DNA from: an uncultured Flammeovirgaceae bacterium
GTDB taxonomy: Bacteria; Bacteroidota; Bacteroidia; Cytophagales; Cyclobacteriaceae
Assembly: GCA_913050055.1 (NCBI GenBank)
Contig: CAJXAT010000017.1
Coordinates: 1 to 32,823 of the forward strand
Reading direction: 5' to 3'
Length of the DNA stretch: 32,823 bases
In this document: one piece after another, positions 17,329-26,885 of the stretch
Layout of the letters: every line of letters begins with the position of its first letter
How positions within the stretch are numbered: position 1 is the first letter of the stretch
Translations under genes and position numbers: made by a program
The notes under the pieces: model-generated
The model's input: only the letters and a program-made list of their open reading frames with translations
Databases searched by the model: none
Told to the model about the DNA's origin: nothing

Positions 17329-18483
17329 TCAATTTATGAGTGGACTCACCCTATGAGGATAGTCTCTTTGGCGGCATTGAAATTTAAGAATGGCTTCTTT
17401 GACTACACTGCCTTGCTCTACATTAATGGCATTTTTGATGGTCAGACTTTGGTCCCAATTTGATCGACCTCTAAAGACAGAGGGTAAATGTACAATCAAT
17501 GCTGCAGAAAGGGATCGGGAAGCACTTTCCCAAAAATAACTGGGGGTGTGGTCTACGGCATAATAATCAATATGATCGATTTCCAGTATGGGTTTGTTAA
17601 AAGTAGTGGGTTGGGCAAAATAAAATCCCATGCCTTCATCGCAACTCACATCAATGATCAATGTGCCTGCCCTCAGACTAGATTTTTCCTCCTCAATGAC
17701 AAAATTAACAGGATCATTAGTGTCTTGCTAGGTACCGTTAATGATGATTTCCGATTTGCTGATTAAATCCAATAAGGGTCACTCGGTTCCATCATGTTCT
17801 ACAATTTTTAATCTAGGTTCATTAAGAGCTCCATTCTTGATACGGACATAGTTTACACCTAAGACCTCTTCTCGGACTTCATGATCAGCTCGCTGGATAC
17901 AAATGGTAATATTTCTAAAGCCATGGGCTTTTAATGCATAAATGGCACCTCTACTGACGGCACCAAAACTAAATATGATTACTTTTCGCTGATTGCCATA
18001 ATGTACATCTTTCCCTTTCAGTTGTAAGGCATGAATGACCGCACAATAACCAGCCATTTCATTGTTCTTATAGAACGTATGTCTTCCGATCTGTTTATTG
18101 GTACTCCAAACAAACATATCTTCAAATGCGATGAGAGTGAGCTTTCGATCTATGGCTGCTTGTGTGACTTGCATTTGTTGTGCGCAATGGTGATAACCCT
18201 AAAGTATGCCCCCTTCTCTTAATTCATTGAAATCTGATAATATCGGTTTGGCGATGATCGCCTTTCCTATATCTGATAATATCTCTGACCTTGTAACCAT
18301 TCTTCCCGTTTGCTTTGCAATTTCATCATCTTCAATATGGAAGGGTTTGCTATATCCTTTTTCAAAAATGAGCTTTTTGCGGATATGTTTAGGAAGTCTA
18401 CGTAAATGCTCAGGATGAATAGGTACGTGTCTTTCATCTTCTTTTTTGGAAGTTCCAATAATACCTATCTTTGATAAATCCAT
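17329..18483 (-). pseudogene. Carboxyethylornithine-synthase-like (alanine dehydrogenase/PNT family) gene with three in-frame stops
   Basis: One unbroken frame of 385 codons runs from ATG 18483 to TGA 17329, interrupted by TAG (18199-18201), TGA (17779-17781) and TAG (17728-17730), with no frameshift. It covers the whole family: N-terminal SKKEDERHVPIHPEHLRRLP and the KLIFEKGYSKPF region, then ITLIAFEDMF-like and NEMAGYCAVIHALQLKGKD, the nucleotide-binding segment IIFSFGAVSRGAIYALKAHG, IIDVSCDEGMGFYFAQ, and YYAVDHTPSYFWESAS. Enzymes annotated this way join pyruvate with an amino acid (ornithine or lysine) reductively; substrate choice here is not provable. The first stop stands where relatives carry Trp (ILWGW), the second where Arg or Trp is usual, so single changes explain them. 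The well-kept sequence between the stops means recent inactivation. Confidence 0.85.
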
Positions 18484-19184
18484 GTAATTTCCTTTTTAGT
18501 TGAAGCCAAACATCGCTACTGAAATGAGCGTGGCCCTGTGATTTTTTTTGTAAATAGATGACTGCTTAGGGATCACGCATTAAGTTGACCTCTAGTGTAT
18601 CAATAATCAGGAAGGCAGAATGAAAAGAGACCTTTAGTTCACTGTAAAAAGGTACAGTGTAAGATTAATATCAACAGATAATTTATGAAGGTAAGATACA
18701 CTAAGTAATAATACCTTTGATGAATAACGAGAAGAACCTCGGATTAACCTTTGATATTGAATCGAGGCATAGTGAGCAAATGATAGAGAAATCTGTGACT
18801 CATTAGAGTTATTCACATGTATTTAAGTGAGGCTGTGCTTTAGATACCTTATTTGGGAGTGGATATTCATTTTTGGGAGTTAATAAATTAAAGTTGAAAT
18901 TCATAGATCCTAAAATAGATTTATGCTTGAGCTCAAATTAAGTATTTTCAGGATCACGTGGGTACTTATTCTAATGACCGCTATTTAGATTAAAAATTAA
19001 ATAAGATCCTATATTATAAGTAGTTGTGAGTTATTGTGAAAGTAAGTCGATGTAAAAATGAGTATTTGTGTAGTCATATTAATGCTTGCAGGTCTCAAAA
19101 AAGATTATTATTGTCTGTACTTTGACCTTAAAACAATTAATGCACATTTTTTATAGAAAATAATCGTCCCATATAACTTAGTCA
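18484..19184. other. 700-base spacer without visible gene
   Basis: No convincing coding frame on either strand; short open frames have no recognisable protein sequence. A small perfect inverted repeat, CACTGTA and TACAGTG with a six-base loop, lies at 18640-18659; it is not followed by a T-run, so it is not an evident terminator. The stretch separates two divergent genes and must hold the promoters of both, but I could not identify them. Confidence 0.5.
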
Positions 19185-20051
19185 ATGAAATATATGAACA
19201 AGATGAAATACAGCCCTAAACTTATCACCGTTTTGTGCGTGCTCATAACCGTCAGTTGTATTCAGTTACGCAGTAGAAATGAACAAATAACCAAAGAATG
19301 GGAAATAGATTTTTTGGATAATTTTGAGCGTTTTAATCCTGAAAATTGGCAGGATCAACGCATTTGGGTAAATAATGAAACGCATTGTTACGTGCCCAAT
19401 AATGAATTTGATACTAGAGAGGTAAGTAATGGGACTTTAAAGATTAAGGTGATTAATATCGGAGCAAAGCGTCCTTGTGATAATTTGGATAAACAGGGTA
19501 AACAACATCCGGACACTGAGTATGTAGCTGGTCGAATCGCATCAAAAAATCTAAAAGAATTTGTAAAAGGTAAATGGACTGCAAGATTGAAATTAGCCAG
19601 TAATGGGGCGCCTAGTATGTTTCCTGCCTGGTGGATCCTCGGAGCACAAAACAATGAATTACCTGTTCAGCAGTCAGATGAGATTATTTGTTGGCCATTA
19701 ACGGGATCTGGAGAAATTGATATCTTCGAACATCACGGAGATCATCAAAAAAATGAGTTCACTACGGGAGCCATTATAAGTCAAGAGGAGTGTGATAAAG
19801 GGGATTGGTGGAGTGGACGTAAAGGAGTGGAGGCAACGCTAAACGAATTCCATGAATATTCAGTTGAATGGCAAGGGAGTGACTTGGTTTATCGACTTGA
19901 TGGCCTTGAAGTCTACCGTAATATAGGGGAGGGAGATAAATATCCAGAGGCGATGTTTGCTATCTTAAACTTTGCGAAAATTACTGACCAGCCTATGACA
20001 GGCATTTGGGTGATGGAAGTGGATTGGGTAAAACACGAAAGAAGAAGTTGA
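19185..20051 (+). CDS. Glycoside hydrolase family 16 beta-glucanase, probable lipoprotein
   Basis: A 288-residue GH16 enzyme (laminarinase/lichenase type). The catalytic signature is GEIDIFEHHG, with nucleophile E177, D179 and acid/base E182. Other family blocks are PENWQDQRIWVNNETHCYV (about 52-70), NGTLKIKVI, EYVAGRIASK, the aromatic APSMFPAWWILG (about 142-153) and FHEYSVEWQGSDLVYRLDG. The N-terminus is basic then hydrophobic and ends with VSC at C25, which could be the lipidated cysteine of a relaxed Bacteroidota lipobox, placing the enzyme on the outer membrane. The start may be 19185 or the ATGs at 19194 or 19203. No SusC/SusD pair or other glycan genes are nearby, so it is not part of a visible utilisation locus. 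Substrate is probably a beta-1,3- or mixed-linkage glucan. Confidence 0.92.
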   Translation: MKYMNKMKYSPKLITVLCVLITVSCIQLRSRNEQITKEWEIDFLDNFERFNPENWQDQRIWVNNETHCYVPNNEFDTREVSNGTLKIKVINIGAKRPCDNLDKQGKQHPDTEYVAGRIASKNLKEFVKGKWTARLKLASNGAPSMFPAWWILGAQNNELPVQQSDEIICWPLTGSGEIDIFEHHGDHQKNEFTTGAIISQEECDKGDWWSGRKGVEATLNEFHEYSVEWQGSDLVYRLDGLEVYRNIGEGDKYPEAMFAILNFAKITDQPMTGIWVMEVDWVKHERRS

Positions 20052-20577
20052 GTTTTGGCGCGGCTGATTGACGCATATTGAGTAGTATTATGAGGATCAA
20101 TAAAATATCTTTTATGAAACGAAAAATAGGTCTTAAGGCCAAAATAACTTAATAATACTGACGAACTAATATTCAATGGTTGCGAGTTATAATCTGATAC
20201 CTGTCATTAAACGCAATTGATCAATATGAGTAGAATCATCTAATAGATATAATTGCGTGAAAAAAGGTGTTTGATTGAGGTAGAATTGCAAAAATAGCGG
20301 AACATAACTTTGATTTACTCTTATTGAAACCTAAATAATAGCTCGTACATAAAACGTAGAAAAGAGATTTGGGAGATATAAATGAAGCAATGATCAGATA
20401 ATTGATCCTCTCGAATAATGAATAAATAGGTCTCATTTGACTTCCGAAATGAAATGAGTGATTAAATATAAAAAATCACTCTTGTTAAGCAGATTTTTAA
20501 TTTCAACCAAATTTATCTAAAGTTAAGGCTCATTAGTCTAAAGCAAGTCACCTGTGCTTTTTTTGTCTTAATTCAAA
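20052..20577. other. Spacer after the GH16 gene
   Basis: No gene recognised in about 525 AT-rich bases; all frames carry many stops. The one structured element seen is the inverted repeat listed at 20456-20481. The end of this stretch (TTTTTTTGTCTTAATTCAAA) leads into the candidate small gene at 20578. Confidence 0.5.
20456..20481. repeat. Inverted repeat GAGTGATT-N10-AATCACTC
   Basis: Perfect eight-base arms around a ten-base A/T spacer, followed by a partly T-rich stretch. It could be a weak terminator or an operator. A second inverted repeat at 21050-21066 shares the GAGTGA/TCACTC half sites. Confidence 0.35.
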
Positions 20578-20906
20578 ATGAATCTAAATGAGGTCGAGAT
20601 AATTAGATCATATCAATTTTCTTTCTTGAAGATGAAGATGCAGAACCCCTCGCTTTAAATCTTTTTTTTCAAAATGCCCTTGGGGCATTATTCCCTAAAA
20701 TAATTTTTATTGAGTCTGAAGATAATATTGACCTTATAAAACTTGGATACAAGTTTATTAAGAGAACAAGAGCCCAAAAACAGCATTTATGTTTTAGATT
20801 AAAAAAAACTGGGTTCAATTTTATCAATAGAATAGATATGAAAGAGTGGGGAGTCTTTTTATTTTTGATTAATATTCAAAGAAAAATCAAATTCTTTCTA
20901 AATTAA
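20578..20906 (+). pseudogene. Candidate small gene with a one-base frameshift, unknown family
   Basis: From the ATG at 20578 a frame reads MNLNEVEIIRSYQFSFL and soon stops. The adjacent frame, open from 20607 for 99 codons to TAA at 20904-20906, continues smoothly as FLEDEDAEPLALNLFFQNAL, GALFPKIIFIESEDNIDLIK, LGYKFIKRTRAQKQHLCFRL and FINRIDMKEWGVF. The open frame has no start codon of its own near the beginning, so standard ORF calling misses it. If one base is missing around 20617-20627, the two parts make a 109-residue protein with coding-like composition. I do not recognise the family. It may be a recently broken gene, a sequencing error or, less likely, chance openness in AT-rich DNA. 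Confidence 0.4.
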
Positions 20907-21261
20907 TTCAAAAAATCAGTTGAGAAAGACTTTGATTGAGATCGTCCTAGCTCCAAATAAAATTTAATAAGAAACAACCAATGGTAAGCAGAGAGCGGCT
21001 TGCTGGGAATAGATATTCCATAGGGTGGTAATAGCAGTCATTCAATAAAGAGTGAGACATTCACTCGGATAAAAATAGGTCTCTGTACTCATAAATAAAG
21101 GGTCATTGGTGACTTATCACAGCTGAGATTAAAAGTAAAGAGGAGTTAAGAAAATAGATTGTAGGAGGCGTATATATTATCGAGTAGTGTCACAATAAAA
21201 TGATAGATGATGTAACTTGATGAGATAAAGCAATGTGGCGAGAGCGAATTCAAGCATTCAG
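20907..21261. other. Spacer upstream of the GMC oxidoreductase gene
   Basis: No coding frame recognised in about 355 bases. It contains the inverted repeat at 21050-21066 and must hold the promoter of the GMC gene. No clear TAnnTTTG was found. Confidence 0.5.
21050..21066. repeat. Inverted repeat GAGTGA-N5-TCACTC
   Basis: Perfect six-base arms with a five-base centre, about 200 bases before the GMC gene. It shares half sites with the repeat at 20456-20481. An operator is possible but not shown. Confidence 0.3.
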
Positions 21262-22860
21262 ATGAATAAATACGATTATATTATCATAGGGGCAGGCTCA
21301 GCAGGTTGCGTTTTAGCCAATCGCCTTTCCAAAAATCCATCGCATCAAATATTACTTATTGAAGCGGGTAAGCCAGACAAAAAACCAGAAATAGGTATCC
21401 CGGGAGGCTATGGTAATTTACATCGATCAAGTGTCGATTGGGGCTTTTCTACGGTTCCGCAACAATATGTAAACAATCGAAGCATCTATTTGCCCCGTGG
21501 CAAAACCTTGGGGGGTTCCAGTTCGACCAATGCCATGGCCTATGTTCGTGGGAATAAGGCTGATTATGATGACTGGTCTGATCTGGGAAATAAAGGATGG
21601 TCATTTGATGAGGTGCTTCCCTATTTTAAAAAATCAGAGCATAACGAAGATTATAACGATTCCCATCATGGTGATGAAGGTCCATTAAATGTAACCCTTG
21701 GTAAGGATTTTCAAACGCCCTATGCACAGGCTTTTCTCGAGGCTTGCCAGCAATCAGGCATACCCAAAAATAAGGATTATAATGGGGCCACTCAATTGGG
21801 GGCAAGTTTATTTCAATTTACCATCAAGGAAGGAAAGCGCCAGAGTACGGCAGTAGCATTTTTAAAACCGGTGATGTATCGACCTAATTTAACGGTGATT
21901 ACCGAGGCTCGGGCTAGTGAAATCATCATAGAATCCGATCGCGCAGTGGGCGTAGCTTATCTCAAGTCTGAAAGTATCCAAAAAGCCTACGCTTCGAAGG
22001 AAGTTATCTTGTCAGCAGGGGCTTTCCAATCCCCTCAGTTACTCATGTTATCAGGTATAGGCCCTCGAGAGGTACTGAAGTGCCATCAAATCTCGGTGAA
22101 AAAAGACTTGCCTGGGGTGGGACAAAACTTACAAGATCATCTTTTTATTAATGTTTCCAGCTTAGCACTTCAGCAAGAAGGGTTTAACCATCATTTCAAG
22201 CCTTTAAATCAAGTAAAAGCCCTGATGAAGTACTTGATTACCCATAAAGGCCCCTTGGCATGCAGTGCCCTGGAAGCAACGGCATTTTTTTCTTCGAATA
22301 CAGGGAAGCAACCCGATCTCCAATTTCATTTTACGCCCTTACATATAGGGAATGATTATGTTCCTGACCTTTACAATACCAAAACTTACCCTACTTACGA
22401 TGGATATACCATTGCACCCACCTTACTGAAACCGGAAAGTAGGGGTTATGTAGGATTGAATTCAAGTGATCCAATGGATGTCCCATTGATTCAACCTAAT
22501 TTCTTATCAGCTGCAGACGATTTAAAAATGCTTATTTTAGGCGTTAAGAGGGCATTAGAAGTTTCGAAAGCGGCCGCTTTTAACACTTTTAGGAAAACTA
22601 TTATCGTACCCAAAGATGAATCAGATACAGGTATAATTGAGCACATCAAAAAGGGATTAGAAACGGTCTATCATCCTGTGGGGACCTGTAAAATGGGTCA
22701 TGATGATTTGGCAGTAGTGAGTGATACCTTGCAGGTACACGGTATAAAGGGACTGCGAGTGGTAGATGCTTCCATCATGCCTACCATTGTTTGTGGAAAT
22801 ACCAACGCCGCGGCCATTATGATTGGGGAGAAGGCAGCGGATATGATTTTGGGTCAGTGA
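21262..22860 (+). CDS. GMC-family FAD-dependent oxidoreductase (choline/alcohol dehydrogenase type)
   Basis: A 532-residue flavoenzyme that oxidises an alcohol to an aldehyde using FAD. The N-terminal dinucleotide motif is YIIIGAGSAGCVLANRLS (about 6-23). GMC signature 1 is GKTLGGSSSTNAMAYVRG (about 83-100) and signature 2 is GAFQSPQLLMLSGIGP (about 253-268). The active-site base is H471 in YHPVGTCKMG, and the second residue is N515 in CGNTNAA, at the spacing expected for choline oxidase-like members. Start: ATG 21262 matches the usual family start; the frame also reaches a GTG at 21235, which adds nine unlikely residues. No signal peptide is seen, so it is cytoplasmic or membrane-associated. 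No betaine aldehyde dehydrogenase is adjacent, so I do not call it betA. The broken aminotransferase gene follows after 61 bases. Confidence 0.92.
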   Translation: MNKYDYIIIGAGSAGCVLANRLSKNPSHQILLIEAGKPDKKPEIGIPGGYGNLHRSSVDWGFSTVPQQYVNNRSIYLPRGKTLGGSSSTNAMAYVRGNKADYDDWSDLGNKGWSFDEVLPYFKKSEHNEDYNDSHHGDEGPLNVTLGKDFQTPYAQAFLEACQQSGIPKNKDYNGATQLGASLFQFTIKEGKRQSTAVAFLKPVMYRPNLTVITEARASEIIIESDRAVGVAYLKSESIQKAYASKEVILSAGAFQSPQLLMLSGIGPREVLKCHQISVKKDLPGVGQNLQDHLFINVSSLALQQEGFNHHFKPLNQVKALMKYLITHKGPLACSALEATAFFSSNTGKQPDLQFHFTPLHIGNDYVPDLYNTKTYPTYDGYTIAPTLLKPESRGYVGLNSSDPMDVPLIQPNFLSAADDLKMLILGVKRALEVSKAAAFNTFRKTIIVPKDESDTGIIEHIKKGLETVYHPVGTCKMGHDDLAVVSDTLQVHGIKGLRVVDASIMPTIVCGNTNAAAIMIGEKAADMILGQ

Positions 22861-22921
22861 AGAGAGTGAGATTGACCATTGAAGACTTAGTCCAATATTT
22901 AAGGCTTAATCAGTAATAAAA

Positions 22922-24256
22922 ATGGATGAAAAGCGGATTAAAAAATTGCTCAGTCTATCAACAAGAGGACATCATTTGGCAACTACACTGAGTCGGATAG
23001 ACCATGCTTTATTCATTGAGGCGAAACAAAACCTTTATGATCCTGAAGATAATCCGTCAGGCTCATTTCCGTTGAATGTAGCCGAAAATCAAGTGATGGT
23101 ACCCGTCATAAAGGCGAAATTGATGACCCTTCTCAAAAACAATGAGATGCCGGATTGGGTTATGGGTTATACGCATTATTTGGGGCATCCTGAGGTAAGA
23201 ATGATGATTGCACGATTTATGGAGCAACACTTATGCGATTGCACCATTCATCCTGATACCTTGGGGCTATCCGCCGGGGCAACAGCCATTGTGGAGGTGA
23301 CTGCTTTTTTATTGGCCAATCCAGGAGATATAGTGGTCATCCCAGCACCTGGTTATCCAATGTATACCAATGATTTTGGTATCAAGGCGGGGATCAGCCG
23401 CTATGATCTTCAAACCCATGATAACCTGCAAGAAATAGGCACAAAGGCACCCGCAACGACTGATTTATTGGAGCGTGCTTGGGCAATATTGAAGGCCGAA
23501 GGTCGGTGCTTTAAAATATTATTGATTTCTTCACCTGATAATCCAAAGGGCTGCAGGTATAGGGAAGATCAATTGCGTGCGCTGGCACGTTGGTGTATCG
23601 AGCATCAGGTGCATATGATTGTCAATGAAATCTATGGACTTTCATTGATTGATACGACTCCTATTGACCATACATTGAGTGCGCATGGTCAAGATGAATA
23701 TGTATCTTTTGCCAAAATAATGGAAGAATTTGCCTCGGACTACCTACATCTCTGATATGCATTTTCCAAAGATTTTGGAATGTCAGGGCTTCGTTGTGGG
23801 GTAGTACATTCATTAAACAAGGGCTTCATAGCCGGGCTCGAAAACATCAATGTGCCACACATGGTATCAAATATGTCTCAATGGATGATCGAAGAAATGC
23901 TCAGTGATGATGAATTTATAAAAAACTATATTGAGCAGAATAAAAAGTAGATTACCCGAAGTTATCAATGGGTAGTAGTTGCTTTGAAATTATTAGATGT
24001 CCCCTTCATTACGATTAGAGGGGGGATATTTGTCTGGATCGACCTTTCTAGTTACTTGGATGCAGATAAAGATGAGGCTGAAATAGTACTTTGGATGAAT
24101 ATCTATAAACAAACGGGTGTACTTTTGACCCCAGGCCTAGAATTTAAGCATTCTAAAAAAGGACTTTTTAGGATGGTTTATACTGCAGTTTCTTTTGATT
24201 ATTTGAAGGTAGCTGTGGAGCGGTTGTCAGCTTATTTAGGGCAGTTTAAAAAATAA
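22922..24256 (+). pseudogene. PLP aminotransferase (ACC-synthase-like, class I/II) with two in-frame stops
   Basis: A single frame of 445 codons from ATG 22922 to TAA 24256 is interrupted by TGA at 23753-23755 and TAG at 23948-23950, without any frameshift. It encodes a fold-type I aminotransferase resembling 1-aminocyclopropane-1-carboxylate synthases: PLNVAENQVM (about 50-59), MGYTHYLGHPEVR, LGLSAGATAIVEVTAFLLAN, PAPGYPMYTNDF, LLISSPDNPKGCRY and IVNEIYGLSL. After the first stop come YAFSKDFGMSGLRCGVVHS with the PLP-binding lysine and, after the second stop, FITIRGGIFVWIDLSSYL and LLTPGLEFKHSKKGLFRMVY. The truncated product would lack the PLP lysine and be inactive. The TGA stands where Trp or a similar residue is plausible. 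Residues between and after the stops are well kept, so loss is recent. The original substrate cannot be told. Confidence 0.87.
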
Positions 24257-24398
24257 GATAAGGGCTTATTTTTTTAGGAAGTAGTGATAGAAAATTATGT
24301 TTAAATTACTCTAGTTTGAATGATTAAAATGAGTGGTTCATGGGTTGATTTTTATACTCGTCAGAACCCTTTCAATTTATAATTTATAAAATTTAGCT

Positions 24399-26813
24399 AT
24401 GAAAAAAATCATATTTAGTTTGATGTTCATTGGAGTGTTGAAAACCTTAGGACAAGAATCTCTCAATTATCAAATACCATCAAAAGAAATTTATGATCTT
24501 GTTGACGTCTCCTTGGCGCCTTCCGTTGTGATGGATGATGCTAAAGATTTCATGATCTTTTTGTATCGAGACACCTATAAAAGTATCGAAGATTTATCGA
24601 GTGAAGAACTGAGATTAGCAGGATTAAGAATTGACCCTAAGACCAATATTGGGAGTAGGATTACCTATTATAATAATCTTAAAATACAAGATTTAAGGAA
24701 TGATCCAGTGAGATTGATTCAGGTCATAGGTCTGCCGAAGAAACCCAAACTGACCAATATAAAATTTTCACCAGATCAAAGTAAAATCGCTATGACCCAT
24801 ACTACTTCCCAGGGAGTAGAAGTCTGGTATGTTGACCTCTCAACCTTTTTAGCTAAGAGGCTTACAGAAGCTAATGCCAATGCCAATTTAGGACAAGTCA
24901 TTCACTGGTTCAAAGACAGTGAGAGGTTATTGGTCAAAATGATTCCTAAAGATAGAGCAGCATTGATCAACCCTAAGTTTGCCATTCCTTCTGGACCTAC
25001 TGTTTCAGTTAGTGATGGCCAAGAAGCACCAAACAGAACCTATCAAGATTTGTTGAAAAATAAAAACGATGAACATAATTTTGAACAATTGGCGCTCTCA
25101 GTGCTGCATAAAGTGTCTTTGAAAGGGTCTTCGTTACCATGGCTTGCAAGCGCTATGTATCAGGACATAAGTTTTTCACCCGATGGTGAATACATCATGA
25201 TTTCTGCTATTAAAAGACCATTTTCTTATTTAGTTCCTAACAGTAGATTTCCCTCTATGCGTATCATTTATACAAAAGAAGGAGAATTGGTGAGTACCGT
25301 AGCGGAGACACCTTTGATGGAAAATTTACCCAAGGGCTTCATGGCTGTACCCTCGGGAAAGAGGAGTTTTAGATGGAGAAATGATCAATCGGCCAGTTTA
25401 GTTTTTGTGAAAGCACTTGATGGGGGTAATCCTGATAGTCTCGTGGCGTTTCGAGATGAAGTTTTTCAGTTAGAAGCACCGTTCGATGAAAGGCCTAGGA
25501 GTATGTTAAAGACTCAAAACAGATTTTCTAGCATTATATGGGGAAATAAAAATTTGGCCATAGCTTATGATTACTGGTGGAATACACGAAATAAAAAAAC
25601 CTATTTATTTAACCCTGCGCTTCCAGATGACGGGGTTGATCTGCTTTTTGACCAAAATTATCAGGATGTATACAATGATCCAGGGAGCTTTATTACGAGA
25701 AAAAATAAACTAGGTCGGAAAGTTTTAGCCCTGAAAGGGAGTCGAGCTTATTTAAAAGGTGATGGCTTTTCTGACGAGGGCCAATTCCCTTTTTTAGATG
25801 AAATAAATCTTAAATCAAAAATAAAAAATAGACTGTATCAATCTGACTATAAAAATAAATTTGAACGATTCATTGATTATGATATTGTGAAAAATCAACT
25901 TTTAGTGCGTTTAGAATCACCCAACGACTATCCCAATTATTTTATTAGAAATTTTGATCAAGGCGATCTTAAACAAATGACCCAATTTGAAAATCCATTT
26001 CTCAGTATAAAGGATATTCATAAAGAAGTGATCTCATATAAGAGAGCCGATGGATTAGAGTTATCAGCTACATTATATCTACCGGTGGGCTACGACAAGG
26101 CGAAAAAAGAAAAAATGCCCATGATACTTTGGGCCTACCCAAGAGAATTCAAAGACCCATCAAGTGCTGCACAAAAAACGAGTAATCCCAATACCTTTAC
26201 ATTTCCCTATTATGGTTCACCGATTTATTGGGTGACCAAAGGATATGTGATTTTGGATAGGGCTTCTTTTCCTATTTTAGGAGTGGGGGACACCGAGCCC
26301 AACGATACATTCATCAACCAATTGGTAAGTAATGCCCAAGCCGCTATAGATGCTGCTGACTTACTGGGCTATATCGATAGAAATCGTGTTGCGGTTGGGG
26401 GGCACAGTTACGGAGCCTTTATGGTCGCTAATTTACTTTCCCATTCTGACCTATTTGCTGCCGGAATCGCTAGAAGTGGAGCTTATAACCGAACATTGAC
26501 GCCTTTTGGCTTTCAAAGTGAGCAACGTAGTTATTGGGAAGCACCTGAAATTTATTACGATATGTCACCTTTTATGCATGCGGATAAAATGAAAACACCC
26601 TTATTGTTGACACATGGTGAGGCAGACAATAATTCGGGCACTTATCCTATGCAAAGTATTAGATATTTCAATGCCCTTAAAGGGCTGGGTGCAGAAGTTC
26701 GTTTGGTCCTTCTGCCCAAGGAAAGTCATGGATACCGTGCTAAAGAGAATATTCTCCATTTGCTTTGGGAACAAGATCAATGGTTGGAAAAATACGTCAA
26801 GAACAAAGATTAG
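24399..26813 (+). CDS. Secreted S9 prolyl-oligopeptidase-family peptidase, glutamyl endopeptidase-like (S9D)
   Basis: An 804-residue exported serine peptidase. The signal peptide is about 1-19 (MKKIIFSLMFIGVLKTLGQ). The N-terminal beta-propeller-like part (about 40-530) includes FSPDQSKIAMTHTTSQGVEV and ISFSPDGEYIMISAIKRPFS. The C-terminal alpha/beta-hydrolase domain (about 540-804) has the nucleophile elbow VGGHSYGAFM with S670, then SGAYNRTLTPFGFQSEQRSY, D743 in THGEADNNSG and H777 in KESHGYRAKE, completing the triad. The elbow and the SGAYNRTLTPFGFQ block closely match the plant chloroplast glutamyl endopeptidase group, so cleavage after Glu is a reasonable but unproven inference. Length is normal and no lesion is seen. 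It is a single-gene unit between two decayed loci. Confidence 0.92.
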   Translation: MKKIIFSLMFIGVLKTLGQESLNYQIPSKEIYDLVDVSLAPSVVMDDAKDFMIFLYRDTYKSIEDLSSEELRLAGLRIDPKTNIGSRITYYNNLKIQDLRNDPVRLIQVIGLPKKPKLTNIKFSPDQSKIAMTHTTSQGVEVWYVDLSTFLAKRLTEANANANLGQVIHWFKDSERLLVKMIPKDRAALINPKFAIPSGPTVSVSDGQEAPNRTYQDLLKNKNDEHNFEQLALSVLHKVSLKGSSLPWLASAMYQDISFSPDGEYIMISAIKRPFSYLVPNSRFPSMRIIYTKEGELVSTVAETPLMENLPKGFMAVPSGKRSFRWRNDQSASLVFVKALDGGNPDSLVAFRDEVFQLEAPFDERPRSMLKTQNRFSSIIWGNKNLAIAYDYWWNTRNKKTYLFNPALPDDGVDLLFDQNYQDVYNDPGSFITRKNKLGRKVLALKGSRAYLKGDGFSDEGQFPFLDEINLKSKIKNRLYQSDYKNKFERFIDYDIVKNQLLVRLESPNDYPNYFIRNFDQGDLKQMTQFENPFLSIKDIHKEVISYKRADGLELSATLYLPVGYDKAKKEKMPMILWAYPREFKDPSSAAQKTSNPNTFTFPYYGSPIYWVTKGYVILDRASFPILGVGDTEPNDTFINQLVSNAQAAIDAADLLGYIDRNRVAVGGHSYGAFMVANLLSHSDLFAAGIARSGAYNRTLTPFGFQSEQRSYWEAPEIYYDMSPFMHADKMKTPLLLTHGEADNNSGTYPMQSIRYFNALKGLGAEVRLVLLPKESHGYRAKENILHLLWEQDQWLEKYVKNKD

Positions 26814-26885
26814 TACTTAGCTTTAGATTGAAGAGAATATGAATATGAAATGATGTTATTTAACTAATTGGGTTTTAAGATGTAA

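Noticed and set aside
18640-18659. CACTGTA/TACAGTG hairpin as a terminator
   Set aside because: AT-rich seven-base stem without a following T-run and far from the end of any gene on either strand.
13119-23950. Stop-codon reassignment (TAG or TGA read as an amino acid)
   Set aside because: Both TAG and TGA interrupt genes, yet intact genes in the same window use TGA (1361, 5201), TAG (2379, 11620) and TAA as normal terminators at the expected family lengths. Long intact genes contain no internal stops.
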